64,000 bases of DNA from Aphodosoma sp045631465 (lineage in GTDB: Bacteria > Bacteroidota > Bacteroidia > Bacteroidales > Paludibacteraceae), in contig JAZQUV010000044.1 of the NCBI GenBank assembly GCA_045631465.1, positions 1 to 64,000 of the forward strand, written 5' to 3'. Shown here piece after piece: positions 29,334-39,120 of this stretch (positions within the stretch are counted from its first letter, which is position 1; the number at the start of each line of letters is the position of its first letter). Made by a program: the position numbers and the translations under genes. The notes below the pieces were generated by a model that saw only the letters and a program-made list of their open reading frames with translations, was not told the origin of the DNA and searched no databases.

Positions 29334-30608
29334 TTAACAAATTGCATCAAGACTTGGGACATAACACTGCTGAATAGCACCTGCTATTGTTGTCGCTATT
29401 TCAATATCACTTAATCCTATATTATTACCAAATTTATATATAAATTCAACTTCTTCTTTTGCGATAATTTTATCAGAAAGAACGATATGAATCATATACT
29501 TAAGCATATTTTCTCTCATCCCTGGATTAATCTCAAGTATCTTCTCTACTGAATTATTAAAAATTTCGACAACATCACCATCTGCTATTTCATCAAGAAA
29601 TTTTCGTGGGAATATTTTCAACCCTGCTAAAGACTGAATAATGCTCTCTATTTCATCTTTAGATACCTCATTATCAAAATTAGCAATAATCAGCCCTGCC
29701 GAAGCAATAAATCTTGCAATATATTCATCTAATTCATTTCCTCCCACCTTTAATAATATTTTTATTAATTTTTCCATTCCTTCATCCAATTCTGCTTTAT
29801 TATTTGCTGTTGCAAATAAATTAAGTGCCTGAACCCTAATAGGATTAACTGGATGTGAAGTTCGACTAATACCTTTATCATTCAAAAAATAATCTAATCT
29901 TCGATTATTATCTGCAAGCAAAGCATCAATACTAACATTCATTTTTCCTAAATCTAAACCTGATGCCAATTTAAAAAATGCAGTTACACAAACAGCTAGA
30001 TTTTCAGTAGCCAAATAACCATACCTATCTGCAACTAACTCGGCTAATTGCTCATGCAATCTAATTTTATATTGAAGAGTAACCGGTACCTCCGAATTAG
30101 GAGGAAAAACAAAATGTATCAATCTAACAAGAGCTGTATCTCTATTTATAAGATGACCTAATTCGTGCCCTACAACAAAACGAAGTTCATCATTACTCAT
30201 TAGTCCAAATAAAGCTGAGTTTATATTAACTATATGAGGTTCATCTTCATTTTCCGCAGCAACCGAAAAAGCATTTACTGAAGAATCTCCTGTTATATAA
30301 AAATCCACCTTCTCTTCAAAATTCAATTTCTTTTTAACATCATGACATAACTCATAAAAATCACTAAGCAACTCCTTCTCCACCTTCAAACTATGGCCCT
30401 CCATCGTACTCCTCCAATAAGCATCGTTGTTCAACACTTTTGTTTGACGAAGTACTGCTTCAACAACGCTACCCTGAAGAGCATTATATATCTGCTCACC
30501 AATCTGCTTTTCTAATTCAATAGAAGCTGAATAACGATTAGTCCCGTGGATTTTATCCTCTTTAGAACCTTTAAACCAATTCCATAAACTATTAATTTTC
30601 TGTTCCAT
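29334..30608 (-). CDS. Soluble M48 metallopeptidase fused to a TerB-like domain
   Basis: Protein of 424 residues. The zinc motif HELGH (148-152) and downstream ELVADRYGY (third ligand Glu) define an M48 peptidase. Unlike HtpX or Ste24 it has no membrane helices, so it should be cytoplasmic. The C-terminal part (about 285-415) has the TerB layout: IIANFDNEVSKDEIESI and VLSDKIIAKEEVEFIYKFG. Fusion to TerB matches the separate TerB protein encoded next. It probably processes a component of the tubulin-like system, but that is inference. Confidence 0.85.
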   Translation of the reverse strand: MEQKINSLWNWFKGSKEDKIHGTNRYSASIELEKQIGEQIYNALQGSVVEAVLRQTKVLNNDAYWRSTMEGHSLKVEKELLSDFYELCHDVKKKLNFEEKVDFYITGDSSVNAFSVAAENEDEPHIVNINSALFGLMSNDELRFVVGHELGHLINRDTALVRLIHFVFPPNSEVPVTLQYKIRLHEQLAELVADRYGYLATENLAVCVTAFFKLASGLDLGKMNVSIDALLADNNRRLDYFLNDKGISRTSHPVNPIRVQALNLFATANNKAELDEGMEKLIKILLKVGGNELDEYIARFIASAGLIIANFDNEVSKDEIESIIQSLAGLKIFPRKFLDEIADGDVVEIFNNSVEKILEINPGMRENMLKYMIHIVLSDKIIAKEEVEFIYKFGNNIGLSDIEIATTIAGAIQQCYVPSLDAIC

Positions 30609-30650
30609 ATATAATTTCTACAAATTTTAAACAAAAACATTAATCAAACA

Positions 30651-30806
30651 TCACTTTTTAAAAATGAGGTCAAGCAACATTTTGCCAACTTTACGTTCCA
30701 ACCCTTGCTTTGTAGTAGGGATTCCTGTTTTACAAGCAATCTTTTGCTTTACTGCAGTAATGCCCAAAGCTCGTTTCAATGAGAATGATAATCCTGGTAT
30801 TTTCAT
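30651..30806 (-). CDS. Small basic protein within the tubulin-like operon
   Basis: A 51-residue frame, very rich in Lys and Arg, with the pattern MKIPGLSFSLKRALG, then KTGIPTTKQGLERKVG. It fits tightly between the transglutaminase gene (21 bp) and the M48-TerB gene (42 bp) and fills what would otherwise be a 219-bp gap. No membrane segment. I have a general recollection of short proteins of this style in Bacteroidota, but cannot name a family. Possibly a nucleic-acid- or membrane-binding accessory. Confidence 0.65.
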   Translation of the reverse strand: MKIPGLSFSLKRALGITAVKQKIACKTGIPTTKQGLERKVGKMLLDLIFKK

Positions 30807-30827
30807 AATACATTAACAAATATAAAT

Positions 30828-33728
30828 TTAAGAAAGACTCTCAAATAAAGTATCTTTACCATCTTTCTCATTTGAAGGATTTATATAAGGCAGTTGTTTA
30901 AATTGCTCTTCTGTTATATCAATATCCAATTTGGTCCAATTTGGATTATCAGGGAAATGACTAAAAATCATCCAATATGGAGATACATTAAACCACATAG
31001 AGTTATCTTCTTTCTTAACAAATTTGACTCCATCTACGCCTCCTGCGCCCCACGTTGGATCAATAATGATACCATCATATCCATCTGTATAGACAAAAAC
31101 CCAAGCATGCTTATCTGTCGAAATTTCACCTTTAGTATTCTTTGTCTTTCCAACAATAATATCAGCAGTTAAACCAACGGCTTCTGCCATATAACAAAAC
31201 AATTCACTATAAGCTTGGCACACACCCCTCCTTGTAGTCCAACATGTCTCAGCATCATGAATTTGCTTAGTTGTATCGTATGCAATATTATCACAAATCC
31301 AATCATATATAGCTTTTGCCTTTTCTTTAATTGTCTTTGCTTGATCTACTATCGAAAGAACATCCATTCTAATATCAGAACTCATCCTACTCAAACCCAT
31401 TTCTCTCTTAGGTTTAAAATCCTTAAGTGCATCAATATGATTTGGAATATCCATCACTTGAACGACACATAACGAATTCACAAAATCTTTTAAATATACT
31501 GGCGTTATTGAATCCGAACTAACACTATATCTTCTTCTAAATTCAATCGGATCATTCGAAATATTTTCATTGTTAGAGAAGAATTCAATATTTAAATTAG
31601 ATGCAAAATTTGATTCTTGAATACGAACATACTCAACAAAAGGCTTTGACTGAATAATATTATGCTCAATATATCCATGCAATTCATCATCAGTAATATT
31701 CTCTTTTACAAACGGATTTGTTCCATCCCATTTAAGTGTATGATATCTTCCAACAAGTGGGTCAAGAACCTGATGTTTGATAAGTTCTAACATAGTCATT
31801 CTTTGATTCAACTTAATACTCTTATCAAACCATCGATTTAAAAACTTATCAACATTTTGTTTATAATATGCATCTGTATCACGAAAATCTCTAACTCTAT
31901 CCATATCGATAAGTGGAATAGATTTTCTATGATATTTTGGACGATAACCCTCCTTACCTTGCAAATACTGCCCATTAAGATTCTTTTCGCCATCCATCAA
32001 AAGTTTACACTCTGCCATGCGCATTTGATATTTTTCAATCATACCACAAAGCTTATTCCACCATGCACGAACATCATCTACCTTCTTCAAGGCTACTATC
32101 GTTTTATTTAATGCATCATCAAGTGATTTACTTATATCATCACTTATCAAAGCTAGTCTAGAATCTAATTCTGTTGTCGATAATAATAATTCAGACGATT
32201 CTGTATCAGCATTCTTATTTTTATTGAATAATCCAAGAAACCAACCAATACATCCTGGTCTTTGTGAAAGCTCCTCTGGAGTAGGTTCAACTGCAACTGA
32301 AATAGAAATAACCTCCTCAGAAGGCACAACATCTTGTCTACATCTACCTAAATTAAATACTGCATCAGCAGGATATGGTTGAGGCAAAACATCTTCAACT
32401 GTAGCTCTATCAATAGCCTCTCTCATTACTTTAATTCCAGCATCCGACTTGACATATTTAATCAAACTACCTATGCTTTCATAATTTGAAGAATATATTA
32501 TCTCATCATCCTCTGTCAATCTTGGTTTTACACCAAATTTTTCATGAAATTCATTTGCATCAACAAATGTATTATTGATAATATTCTTTTTATGAATTTT
32601 TATTTTTTGCTTACATCCCTCGATCTCAGATTCAAGTTGTGATATCCGTTGTTGCTCTGCTGTTGGTTCATCAACATCTTCGTTTGTTTGCAAATTTGCA
32701 GACAACGCATTTATTTCTGCTTCTTTCTGTGCAATATCCTTATTTAAATATTCAATTTCTCTATTTTCTTCACTAATATAGAGTTTTAGATATAAATTTA
32801 AATATGATGCAAGTTCTTGTTCTTGACGAGAAACAGAATAAACATTATCTGACAATAGTATTGACGGATCCCATGGTGTTGAGCAATAAGAATTCCACAA
32901 CGATTGTATTTTCAACAAACCATCAATCCAAGGAAGTTCCAAGTCGATTCTTTTATAATAATTATAATCCAGAAGTTCTTGCGTATCAGAAGATGGCTCA
33001 TTATTTAACGTTCTATCAAGCAATTTTTCTTCTGCCGAAAGTTTGAAAAACTCATTAAGATCGCGAAAATCATACTGATATTCAGACAATCCGATTGAAT
33101 ATACAGTTGAAACAACTGTAGATTTTGGATTACCTCCACCAGCACAAACCATCTTCGACCAAAGACAAAGGAATCTACCTAGCAACTTTGAATCCACATT
33201 TGTCGCCGCTCCCATATAATCCATATTATTAAGATATAAGATATTTGTATGGAAACGCCCAACAACACCAAGTCCACGCAAAGATTCAAGAATACGCCAA
33301 TGAGGACGAACAGTGACATCACTAGGTTGGTTAATATTATATCCGACAAGAACTATATCAACAATCAACCCACTCATCATTGCACCCCCTATCTGATACA
33401 ACTCCTCACAAACCTTCAACAAAATTTCACACTCACTCTCATCAAAACATTTAGATACAATAAAAACATTAGGAACTGCATCAGCTGGAAGTAATGTTTT
33501 AAATTGAGAAATTTGATTAGTCAAAGCATCATGAAGAGAAATCGACTCTTTACTATCTTTGGTCTTATCTCCTTTTTCATTAAAAACATCCCAATGATAA
33601 TACATATCTTGTCCTTCGCGAAGGATACATCCCGAAGTTACGACATTATGTTGTAGATGAGCAGTTTTTATCTCATCTACAACATTCTTAACGTCATTAT
33701 TTGTACCTATTACAATAAAATAAGCCAT
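30828..33728 (-). CDS. Large protein with C-terminal transglutaminase-like domain
   Basis: Protein of 966 residues. The C-terminal domain carries a complete transglutaminase/protease triad: C837 in GVCQAYSELF, H874 in DKHAWVF and D890 in IIDPTWG. The first 300 residues form an unassigned alpha/beta region. A coiled coil (about 320-395) and a long helical part follow. No signal peptide, so it should act in the cytoplasm as a peptidase, cross-linker or deamidase. It starts 10 bp after the tubulin-like gene. The N-terminal region probably docks to that protein, judged only by operon position. Confidence 0.82.
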   Translation of the reverse strand: MAYFIVIGTNNDVKNVVDEIKTAHLQHNVVTSGCILREGQDMYYHWDVFNEKGDKTKDSKESISLHDALTNQISQFKTLLPADAVPNVFIVSKCFDESECEILLKVCEELYQIGGAMMSGLIVDIVLVGYNINQPSDVTVRPHWRILESLRGLGVVGRFHTNILYLNNMDYMGAATNVDSKLLGRFLCLWSKMVCAGGGNPKSTVVSTVYSIGLSEYQYDFRDLNEFFKLSAEEKLLDRTLNNEPSSDTQELLDYNYYKRIDLELPWIDGLLKIQSLWNSYCSTPWDPSILLSDNVYSVSRQEQELASYLNLYLKLYISEENREIEYLNKDIAQKEAEINALSANLQTNEDVDEPTAEQQRISQLESEIEGCKQKIKIHKKNIINNTFVDANEFHEKFGVKPRLTEDDEIIYSSNYESIGSLIKYVKSDAGIKVMREAIDRATVEDVLPQPYPADAVFNLGRCRQDVVPSEEVISISVAVEPTPEELSQRPGCIGWFLGLFNKNKNADTESSELLLSTTELDSRLALISDDISKSLDDALNKTIVALKKVDDVRAWWNKLCGMIEKYQMRMAECKLLMDGEKNLNGQYLQGKEGYRPKYHRKSIPLIDMDRVRDFRDTDAYYKQNVDKFLNRWFDKSIKLNQRMTMLELIKHQVLDPLVGRYHTLKWDGTNPFVKENITDDELHGYIEHNIIQSKPFVEYVRIQESNFASNLNIEFFSNNENISNDPIEFRRRYSVSSDSITPVYLKDFVNSLCVVQVMDIPNHIDALKDFKPKREMGLSRMSSDIRMDVLSIVDQAKTIKEKAKAIYDWICDNIAYDTTKQIHDAETCWTTRRGVCQAYSELFCYMAEAVGLTADIIVGKTKNTKGEISTDKHAWVFVYTDGYDGIIIDPTWGAGGVDGVKFVKKEDNSMWFNVSPYWMIFSHFPDNPNWTKLDIDITEEQFKQLPYINPSNEKDGKDTLFESLS

Positions 33729-33738
33729 ATTAAAAATA

Positions 33739-36510
33739 TCATTCTACTTCTTTCAAATAAGCAACTTCTTTCTCTAACATATCACGCACCATTTGATAAG
33801 CTTGATCCTGAGCCAAGATACGATCAAGTTCGATAGGGCTAAGTTGAGCATACTTAGATAGATAATTTCTACTATCATTCTTAACTCCTTTAATCACCGC
33901 TGTTACAGTAGGACGCCCTTGCTCAAGAATCATTTTTTGTAAACGTTCTTCTACTTCCTTATCTAAGCCTTTAAGTTGAAACTGCTCAAAAGCTAAATGG
34001 CGTCTTTCTCCAAGATCAAGAATTCCACCAAACAAAATATCACCTTGTTCAGATTCAATACAATAAGATTTACGTGATTCATCATATTTAACAAAACCAT
34101 AAATAATTGCATTTACCCACATTGGAAGCACTCTATCTTTTTCTTGTTTTGGCATAATATCAAAACCTTCAACAAGCATTCTCTCATTCCATTTTTCATC
34201 AATATAAGAAACTGGATATGACTCTTGTTTTAATTTTTCTTCTGCTTCTCTCATATAACCAACCATATTATTTACGGCATATGCAGGGCTATAACATTGA
34301 ATTTGAAAAAATGTAATTCTATCTGACGATCTCGTTGTAGAAAAAGTAGGTTGTTGATTACCAAAAGTAAATTCATCCTTATATTTTTGCTGAATAATTC
34401 CGTCAAATTGATCAAATACACCAATAGTAAAGACAGTCGTTAATGTCTGTGCATTATGCTGATACCCACCTGGATTTGTTTTCCAAAGAGGGCTTGACAT
34501 CTCTTTTGCCTTTGCAAAAATAGTTTTTAGCTGTGTATCTGTCATAGAACGCATTTTCTGTTCAATCGACACATTTACTGCATCTATAACCGATTGCTGT
34601 TTTTTTGCAAAATCAAAGAATATATCACATAGTTCTTTTTCCGATTTACCAATAAGACCGTATATAGAATTTTCACTTCTAAACAAAGAAGAAGTTTCTA
34701 CAACATTAGGAAGTTGAAAATTATCCACTTCATAAGAGTGAAGATAAATTTGAAAATGAGAACTTGATTTAGCCAACTGCTGAATAGTAGCAATTTCTTT
34801 TCTTTGTCTTCTAGCAACAATTTCTAAATTAACCTTTAATACATTTATTTTTTCTAAAAGCGCATTAACATACACGATAAAATCGGTAAAAAACTGAATA
34901 GCCCATTTATGACGAAGCAAATCACGCTTTTGAGCTACATAATCACTTATTCTACTTTGCAATGCCTCAGCTGCATCTTTATCAAAACGGTTAAATAACC
35001 CAGAACGAAGAGATGAAATTTCAGTATTCCAATCAATTGGATATGCTAGAAATTGTTGAAGCTTTTCAACCTCTTCATTCATTTCATCTTTACATAATAA
35101 AACATTATCAGATAAAGATTCAAGAAAAGCTTTAGCAAAACCCACGCCATTTTGAGAATTAAGAATTTCCTGAAGTTTTACAATAAGTTCAGCTTTAACA
35201 TTCTCTAATTTTTTAGTTACATTAGAACGAACTTCATTAATCACATTTTCAGCTTCGGCTCCAGCAACGATATTTGCATTCACAACATTTACATCCGTAT
35301 CTTTATCTACAATAATACTAAAAGGAGCATATTTAGCAAGAATACTATCAGTGAGCAAATCGGCATCATGTTCTTGAATAGCAACGGCTTCACTTGTTGT
35401 CCAAGCACTAACTTCCTTAATTATTTCAGCTGAAGATGAACATACAAGATTATCACAAATATCAGAAATAATACCTTTTGCAATAGCATTACCAACAGCT
35501 TGATTATCATAAACAATTTCCGCACTACCAGCAGAACGATACCACGCTTTTTTGTTTCTTATTGCATAATTTGGTATAAAACTTTTTAAATTAACTTCAA
35601 CACTAGCAAAAGTCGCATTCTCATTTGTAGGAAGAAACATACAACGACCTATAGAATCTGTAATTTCATCAATATTCTGAAATACAACTCCAGCTTTATT
35701 TGTATTGTTAATAAGATATGTATCTCCTATTCCAGAATCAAGATAACGCACTTTATCAAAACCAAAATCAATAGCATCTTGATTATATAATGGAAGATGA
35801 TACAAATAATCCAATTCTCTAATAGCCCCATAGGCATTCTGATACACACCACTAGATGCAACACCTGGAGCCATATAACGAAATACATCTGGAAGAACTA
35901 ACCAAGGTGTAATGGAATATTTTAAGCCACTAGCACGCAATGTTTTAGCTACAAGAACAAGCATATCTAAAAAAGTTCCACTACCCGTACCACCTGCTAT
36001 AGAACCAACAATATTTACTATAGTAGGATATTCCACCCCATTCTTATTTAAGTCATATGTAAACTTACTCCCAATAGGAAGAGGTTGTCCTATTTGAGCA
36101 ACTTTTGCAGCTACAATATCACTTATATCATTAGCATTGTATCTTACTAGAAAACGGCCCAAACTTCTTATTGCTCCTGCTCCTGTATTTTGAAGATTAG
36201 ATAAAAAATCGACATTTCTTCTAGGAAACCATTGAAACATAGAAAGATTATTTGTGTAAATATCACTAGCACTACCTGTAATACTACAAAAACAAATCTC
36301 ATTATCAGAAAGTTTTACCAATTGACCATTTCGTGTCATCAAAGATTTGTCACGAATTGCACGATCAGTATCAATAGCAAGAAATGCCACCATTGGAGGT
36401 ACTTCTCCATATGAATCCATAAAACACTGTTTTGCTCGAAGAATAGCACTAACTCCTGTTCCTCCCAAACCCACAAAAAGGGTACGCCTAATTTTAATTT
36501 GATCTGACAT
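33739..36510 (-). CDS. Tubulin/FtsZ-like GTPase (Tubulin_2-type)
   Basis: Protein of 923 residues. The N-terminus has a Rossmann-type start VGLGGTG (13-19) and the tubulin/FtsZ signature loop GGTGSG (173-178), so it should bind GTP. It is more than twice the size of FtsZ; beyond about residue 400 it is mostly helical with coiled-coil-like stretches. This layout fits the Tubulin_2 family, described as FtsZ-like proteins found in operons with vWA proteins and proposed to remodel membranes. It is the core of an eight-gene operon. Whether it polymerises is unknown. Confidence 0.88.
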   Translation of the reverse strand: MSDQIKIRRTLFVGLGGTGVSAILRAKQCFMDSYGEVPPMVAFLAIDTDRAIRDKSLMTRNGQLVKLSDNEICFCSITGSASDIYTNNLSMFQWFPRRNVDFLSNLQNTGAGAIRSLGRFLVRYNANDISDIVAAKVAQIGQPLPIGSKFTYDLNKNGVEYPTIVNIVGSIAGGTGSGTFLDMLVLVAKTLRASGLKYSITPWLVLPDVFRYMAPGVASSGVYQNAYGAIRELDYLYHLPLYNQDAIDFGFDKVRYLDSGIGDTYLINNTNKAGVVFQNIDEITDSIGRCMFLPTNENATFASVEVNLKSFIPNYAIRNKKAWYRSAGSAEIVYDNQAVGNAIAKGIISDICDNLVCSSSAEIIKEVSAWTTSEAVAIQEHDADLLTDSILAKYAPFSIIVDKDTDVNVVNANIVAGAEAENVINEVRSNVTKKLENVKAELIVKLQEILNSQNGVGFAKAFLESLSDNVLLCKDEMNEEVEKLQQFLAYPIDWNTEISSLRSGLFNRFDKDAAEALQSRISDYVAQKRDLLRHKWAIQFFTDFIVYVNALLEKINVLKVNLEIVARRQRKEIATIQQLAKSSSHFQIYLHSYEVDNFQLPNVVETSSLFRSENSIYGLIGKSEKELCDIFFDFAKKQQSVIDAVNVSIEQKMRSMTDTQLKTIFAKAKEMSSPLWKTNPGGYQHNAQTLTTVFTIGVFDQFDGIIQQKYKDEFTFGNQQPTFSTTRSSDRITFFQIQCYSPAYAVNNMVGYMREAEEKLKQESYPVSYIDEKWNERMLVEGFDIMPKQEKDRVLPMWVNAIIYGFVKYDESRKSYCIESEQGDILFGGILDLGERRHLAFEQFQLKGLDKEVEERLQKMILEQGRPTVTAVIKGVKNDSRNYLSKYAQLSPIELDRILAQDQAYQMVRDMLEKEVAYLKEVE

Positions 36511-36532
36511 AATTTTTATATTTAATTGTTAT

Positions 36533-37342
36533 TTAATTAATTGTTATATGCATATTTGATTGAATATTATCGATTGTAGCCAACCCAATCCGAGGCATTG
36601 GATTTGGTGAAACTCGATATACGCTACTATCTATTTTTGTTAAAATTCTACCACCTCTTACTGGACGTAAAATTATTGGCGACGTAAACGTTGGATGAAC
36701 TTTATATACAATTGGACCTTTAATCAACTCATCCCAAAAACTCTGTTTCTTCTTTTCCGAAGAAATTACGACCATTCGCGCGCCTGTCAACTTAACAACA
36801 AGTGGTACTTGATTTGGAATCATAAAAGTTTTCTGACAACTCTTGAACTGAGGATAAAAAATTCGTCGAAGAATAAGAAACCAAACGAGCGTTACCACAA
36901 AAAACAACGACAAAATCCATGAAAGCCAAACAACAAGAGGATTTAAGTGATGCTTGAAATAGACATGTGTAACAAGTGGACCTCCACCTTTGACCCTAAT
37001 ATATTGTTTTCCTGGACTTACTGCTTTTTTACATCTAATGGCTACATGAACAATTTTCTTATCACTTACGGAAAAATTCGATCCTGTTTGTTTCCCATCA
37101 ACTCTAATAGTATACTTATCATTCGAAAGAGGCTTACCTTTTTCATCAATCAAAGTAAGAGCACCTGTATATGAATTTCTAAAAGTTATATTAAAATGAG
37201 CACTTTTAGCTGGTATAAACCAAAATTTATTATAAGTACTTCCTATCGACTTATAAACTTTTCCTTTGTGACCTGACAAAGACGTCAATAGAAAAAACAT
37301 CACGCATATTGCACAAATGACAGGTATAATCCACTTTTTCAT
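36533..37342 (-). CDS. Bitopic membrane protein sharing a C-terminal domain with the vWA protein
   Basis: Protein of 269 residues (272 if the Met at 37351 is used). An N-terminal membrane segment or signal (about 5-22), a beta-rich outer domain, a second membrane segment (about 137-157) and a cytoplasmic-side domain (about 172-269). That last domain is clearly paralogous to the end of the neighbouring vWA protein: both have PLVVK/PLIIK, KKQS, YKxHP, RGxRIL and NPMP motifs. It lies 12 bp after the vWA gene and 22 bp before the tubulin-like gene. Family unknown. Confidence 0.75.
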   Translation of the reverse strand: MKKWIIPVICAICVMFFLLTSLSGHKGKVYKSIGSTYNKFWFIPAKSAHFNITFRNSYTGALTLIDEKGKPLSNDKYTIRVDGKQTGSNFSVSDKKIVHVAIRCKKAVSPGKQYIRVKGGGPLVTHVYFKHHLNPLVVWLSWILSLFFVVTLVWFLILRRIFYPQFKSCQKTFMIPNQVPLVVKLTGARMVVISSEKKKQSFWDELIKGPIVYKVHPTFTSPIILRPVRGGRILTKIDSSVYRVSPNPMPRIGLATIDNIQSNMHITIN

Positions 37343-37354
37343 AACTTGCATTAT

Positions 37355-39100
37355 TTAATTTACATTGATTTTCAAATTTTTATGAATATCAATAATCGTT
37401 GCACTACCAACGCCAGGCATAGGATTTGGCAATACTTGATATGCTCCAGCTGGCACTTTTACAAGAATCCTACGTCCTCTACTTGGTTTAAATGTAATAG
37501 GAGTCACAAATGCAGGATGCGTTTTATATATAATTTTACCAGTCCAAATCCTATTCCACGCAGATTGCTTTTTCGGATGTGACGCAGCAACAACAACTTC
37601 TCTAGCTCCTTTAAACTTAATAATCAAAGGAGCCATTCCTGGAACATTAATTGTCTTTTGTATTGCGCCAAACCTAGGATAAAATATCGGTTTAAACACA
37701 AGCATCCACAACAATACACACGAAACAAACAGAATAACAAACCAAAGCAAGCCTAACATCAAAGGATTCATATCCTTTTCATAATAAATCTGCCATTTTA
37801 ATGGATCGCTTACTCTATCTAAATTATGATCCATAATTTTAAGGTAACCTTGATATTTTTTTGCATCGGCAGAAGAATCAAAGACAAACTTAAGAATAAC
37901 TGAATCCTCATCACAATTTACTCTAAGTTTATTATCTTTCAATTCTTGACTATCTTTAAAGATATGCAAACTAGAAATAGTTTTTCCCTCAGTATCGGTA
38001 AACTTAAAAACAGCATATGCATCCCCACTTCCCTTTGCATCTTTATTAAAACCTAGAAACAATGTCTCAATAAGAGTGTCTGTTTTTGCTTTACACCATC
38101 CAAATGCTGGATAATATGTTACTTTTCCTAATTTTTCTATCTTTTTCCCTTTATTGAATGTTGGACTAAATTCTTTAACTTTTTTATTTTCACATATCAA
38201 TGTTATCTCTTCTGCTACTATAAAATCAAAATCACCTATACCATTAGATTTAATCGACAATTTCACAAGCTCATTTTGAGGCAAAAACGAAACATCGCCT
38301 TGAGGCTCTATATACAAACGAATATAATCCTTTGTCTGCTCTTGTTTCTTTATACAATAATTAGAATTATTATTTATAATATTTAATTTTAACTCTATAT
38401 TTTCAGTTTTACCATAAATAGGAATATCAACATAAGAATCATTACGAACATTGTATATACATCCATTCTCAAGTCTAATTAAATTGATATTTACATCAGC
38501 AGTCTCTACTTTCCACAAATGATCATTTGGTTGATTAATTATCTTCTCAACTTCCGCATACTCTTTTGCTGACTTATGCAACATAACATAAAACCCATAT
38601 ACATCTTTTAATCCATATTTATCCTTCCATTTAACTAATTCTGGCAGAAAAAAATCACATCCAAAGCTGTTTTTTTCCTCATTATCCCCATCTGTCATTA
38701 AAAACATATATGTAATCTTATCATTAGCCACACGATTATTATTGTAAAAGTCTTTAATCGTAACGCTATGATAAGTCATACTTTTTTTAGATGGAATAAT
38801 TCCTTCTATTTTTTTTCTTAAATTACTTTTACCTAGCGATGTTGCTTTCTCATAGTAACAATCCCAACAACAATCTATAGAACCATCAACTGCAAAAGGA
38901 ATCACATATAATTCGGTTGTTTCATCCTCAACAGCATCAATTGCAGCTATCAAATTATCACGTACATCTTCCCAAATATTATTTGGTTTAACCATCGAAT
39001 AAGAACAATCAAGATAATAGATACGACGCTCTCCATTTTGAGAAAAAGAACAACCTATACCAAAAATAACAAACAAAAAGAAAAATATGTACCGTTTCAT
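37355..39100 (-). CDS. vWA-domain membrane protein
   Basis: Protein of 581 residues. A signal peptide (1-20) is followed by a von Willebrand A domain with an intact metal site: D31, S33 and S35 in LDCSYSM, and LMTDGDN further on. A beta-rich middle region precedes one membrane segment (about 453-475) and a C-terminal domain (about 485-581) paralogous to that of the next gene. The topology puts the vWA domain in the periplasm and the shared domain in the cytoplasm, where the tubulin-like protein would be. vWA partners are a known feature of Tubulin_2 operons. Confidence 0.85.
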   Translation of the reverse strand: MKRYIFFFLFVIFGIGCSFSQNGERRIYYLDCSYSMVKPNNIWEDVRDNLIAAIDAVEDETTELYVIPFAVDGSIDCCWDCYYEKATSLGKSNLRKKIEGIIPSKKSMTYHSVTIKDFYNNNRVANDKITYMFLMTDGDNEEKNSFGCDFFLPELVKWKDKYGLKDVYGFYVMLHKSAKEYAEVEKIINQPNDHLWKVETADVNINLIRLENGCIYNVRNDSYVDIPIYGKTENIELKLNIINNNSNYCIKKQEQTKDYIRLYIEPQGDVSFLPQNELVKLSIKSNGIGDFDFIVAEEITLICENKKVKEFSPTFNKGKKIEKLGKVTYYPAFGWCKAKTDTLIETLFLGFNKDAKGSGDAYAVFKFTDTEGKTISSLHIFKDSQELKDNKLRVNCDEDSVILKFVFDSSADAKKYQGYLKIMDHNLDRVSDPLKWQIYYEKDMNPLMLGLLWFVILFVSCVLLWMLVFKPIFYPRFGAIQKTINVPGMAPLIIKFKGAREVVVAASHPKKQSAWNRIWTGKIIYKTHPAFVTPITFKPSRGRRILVKVPAGAYQVLPNPMPGVGSATIIDIHKNLKINVN

Positions 39101-39120
39101 AAAAATCTTAAGATATAAAT

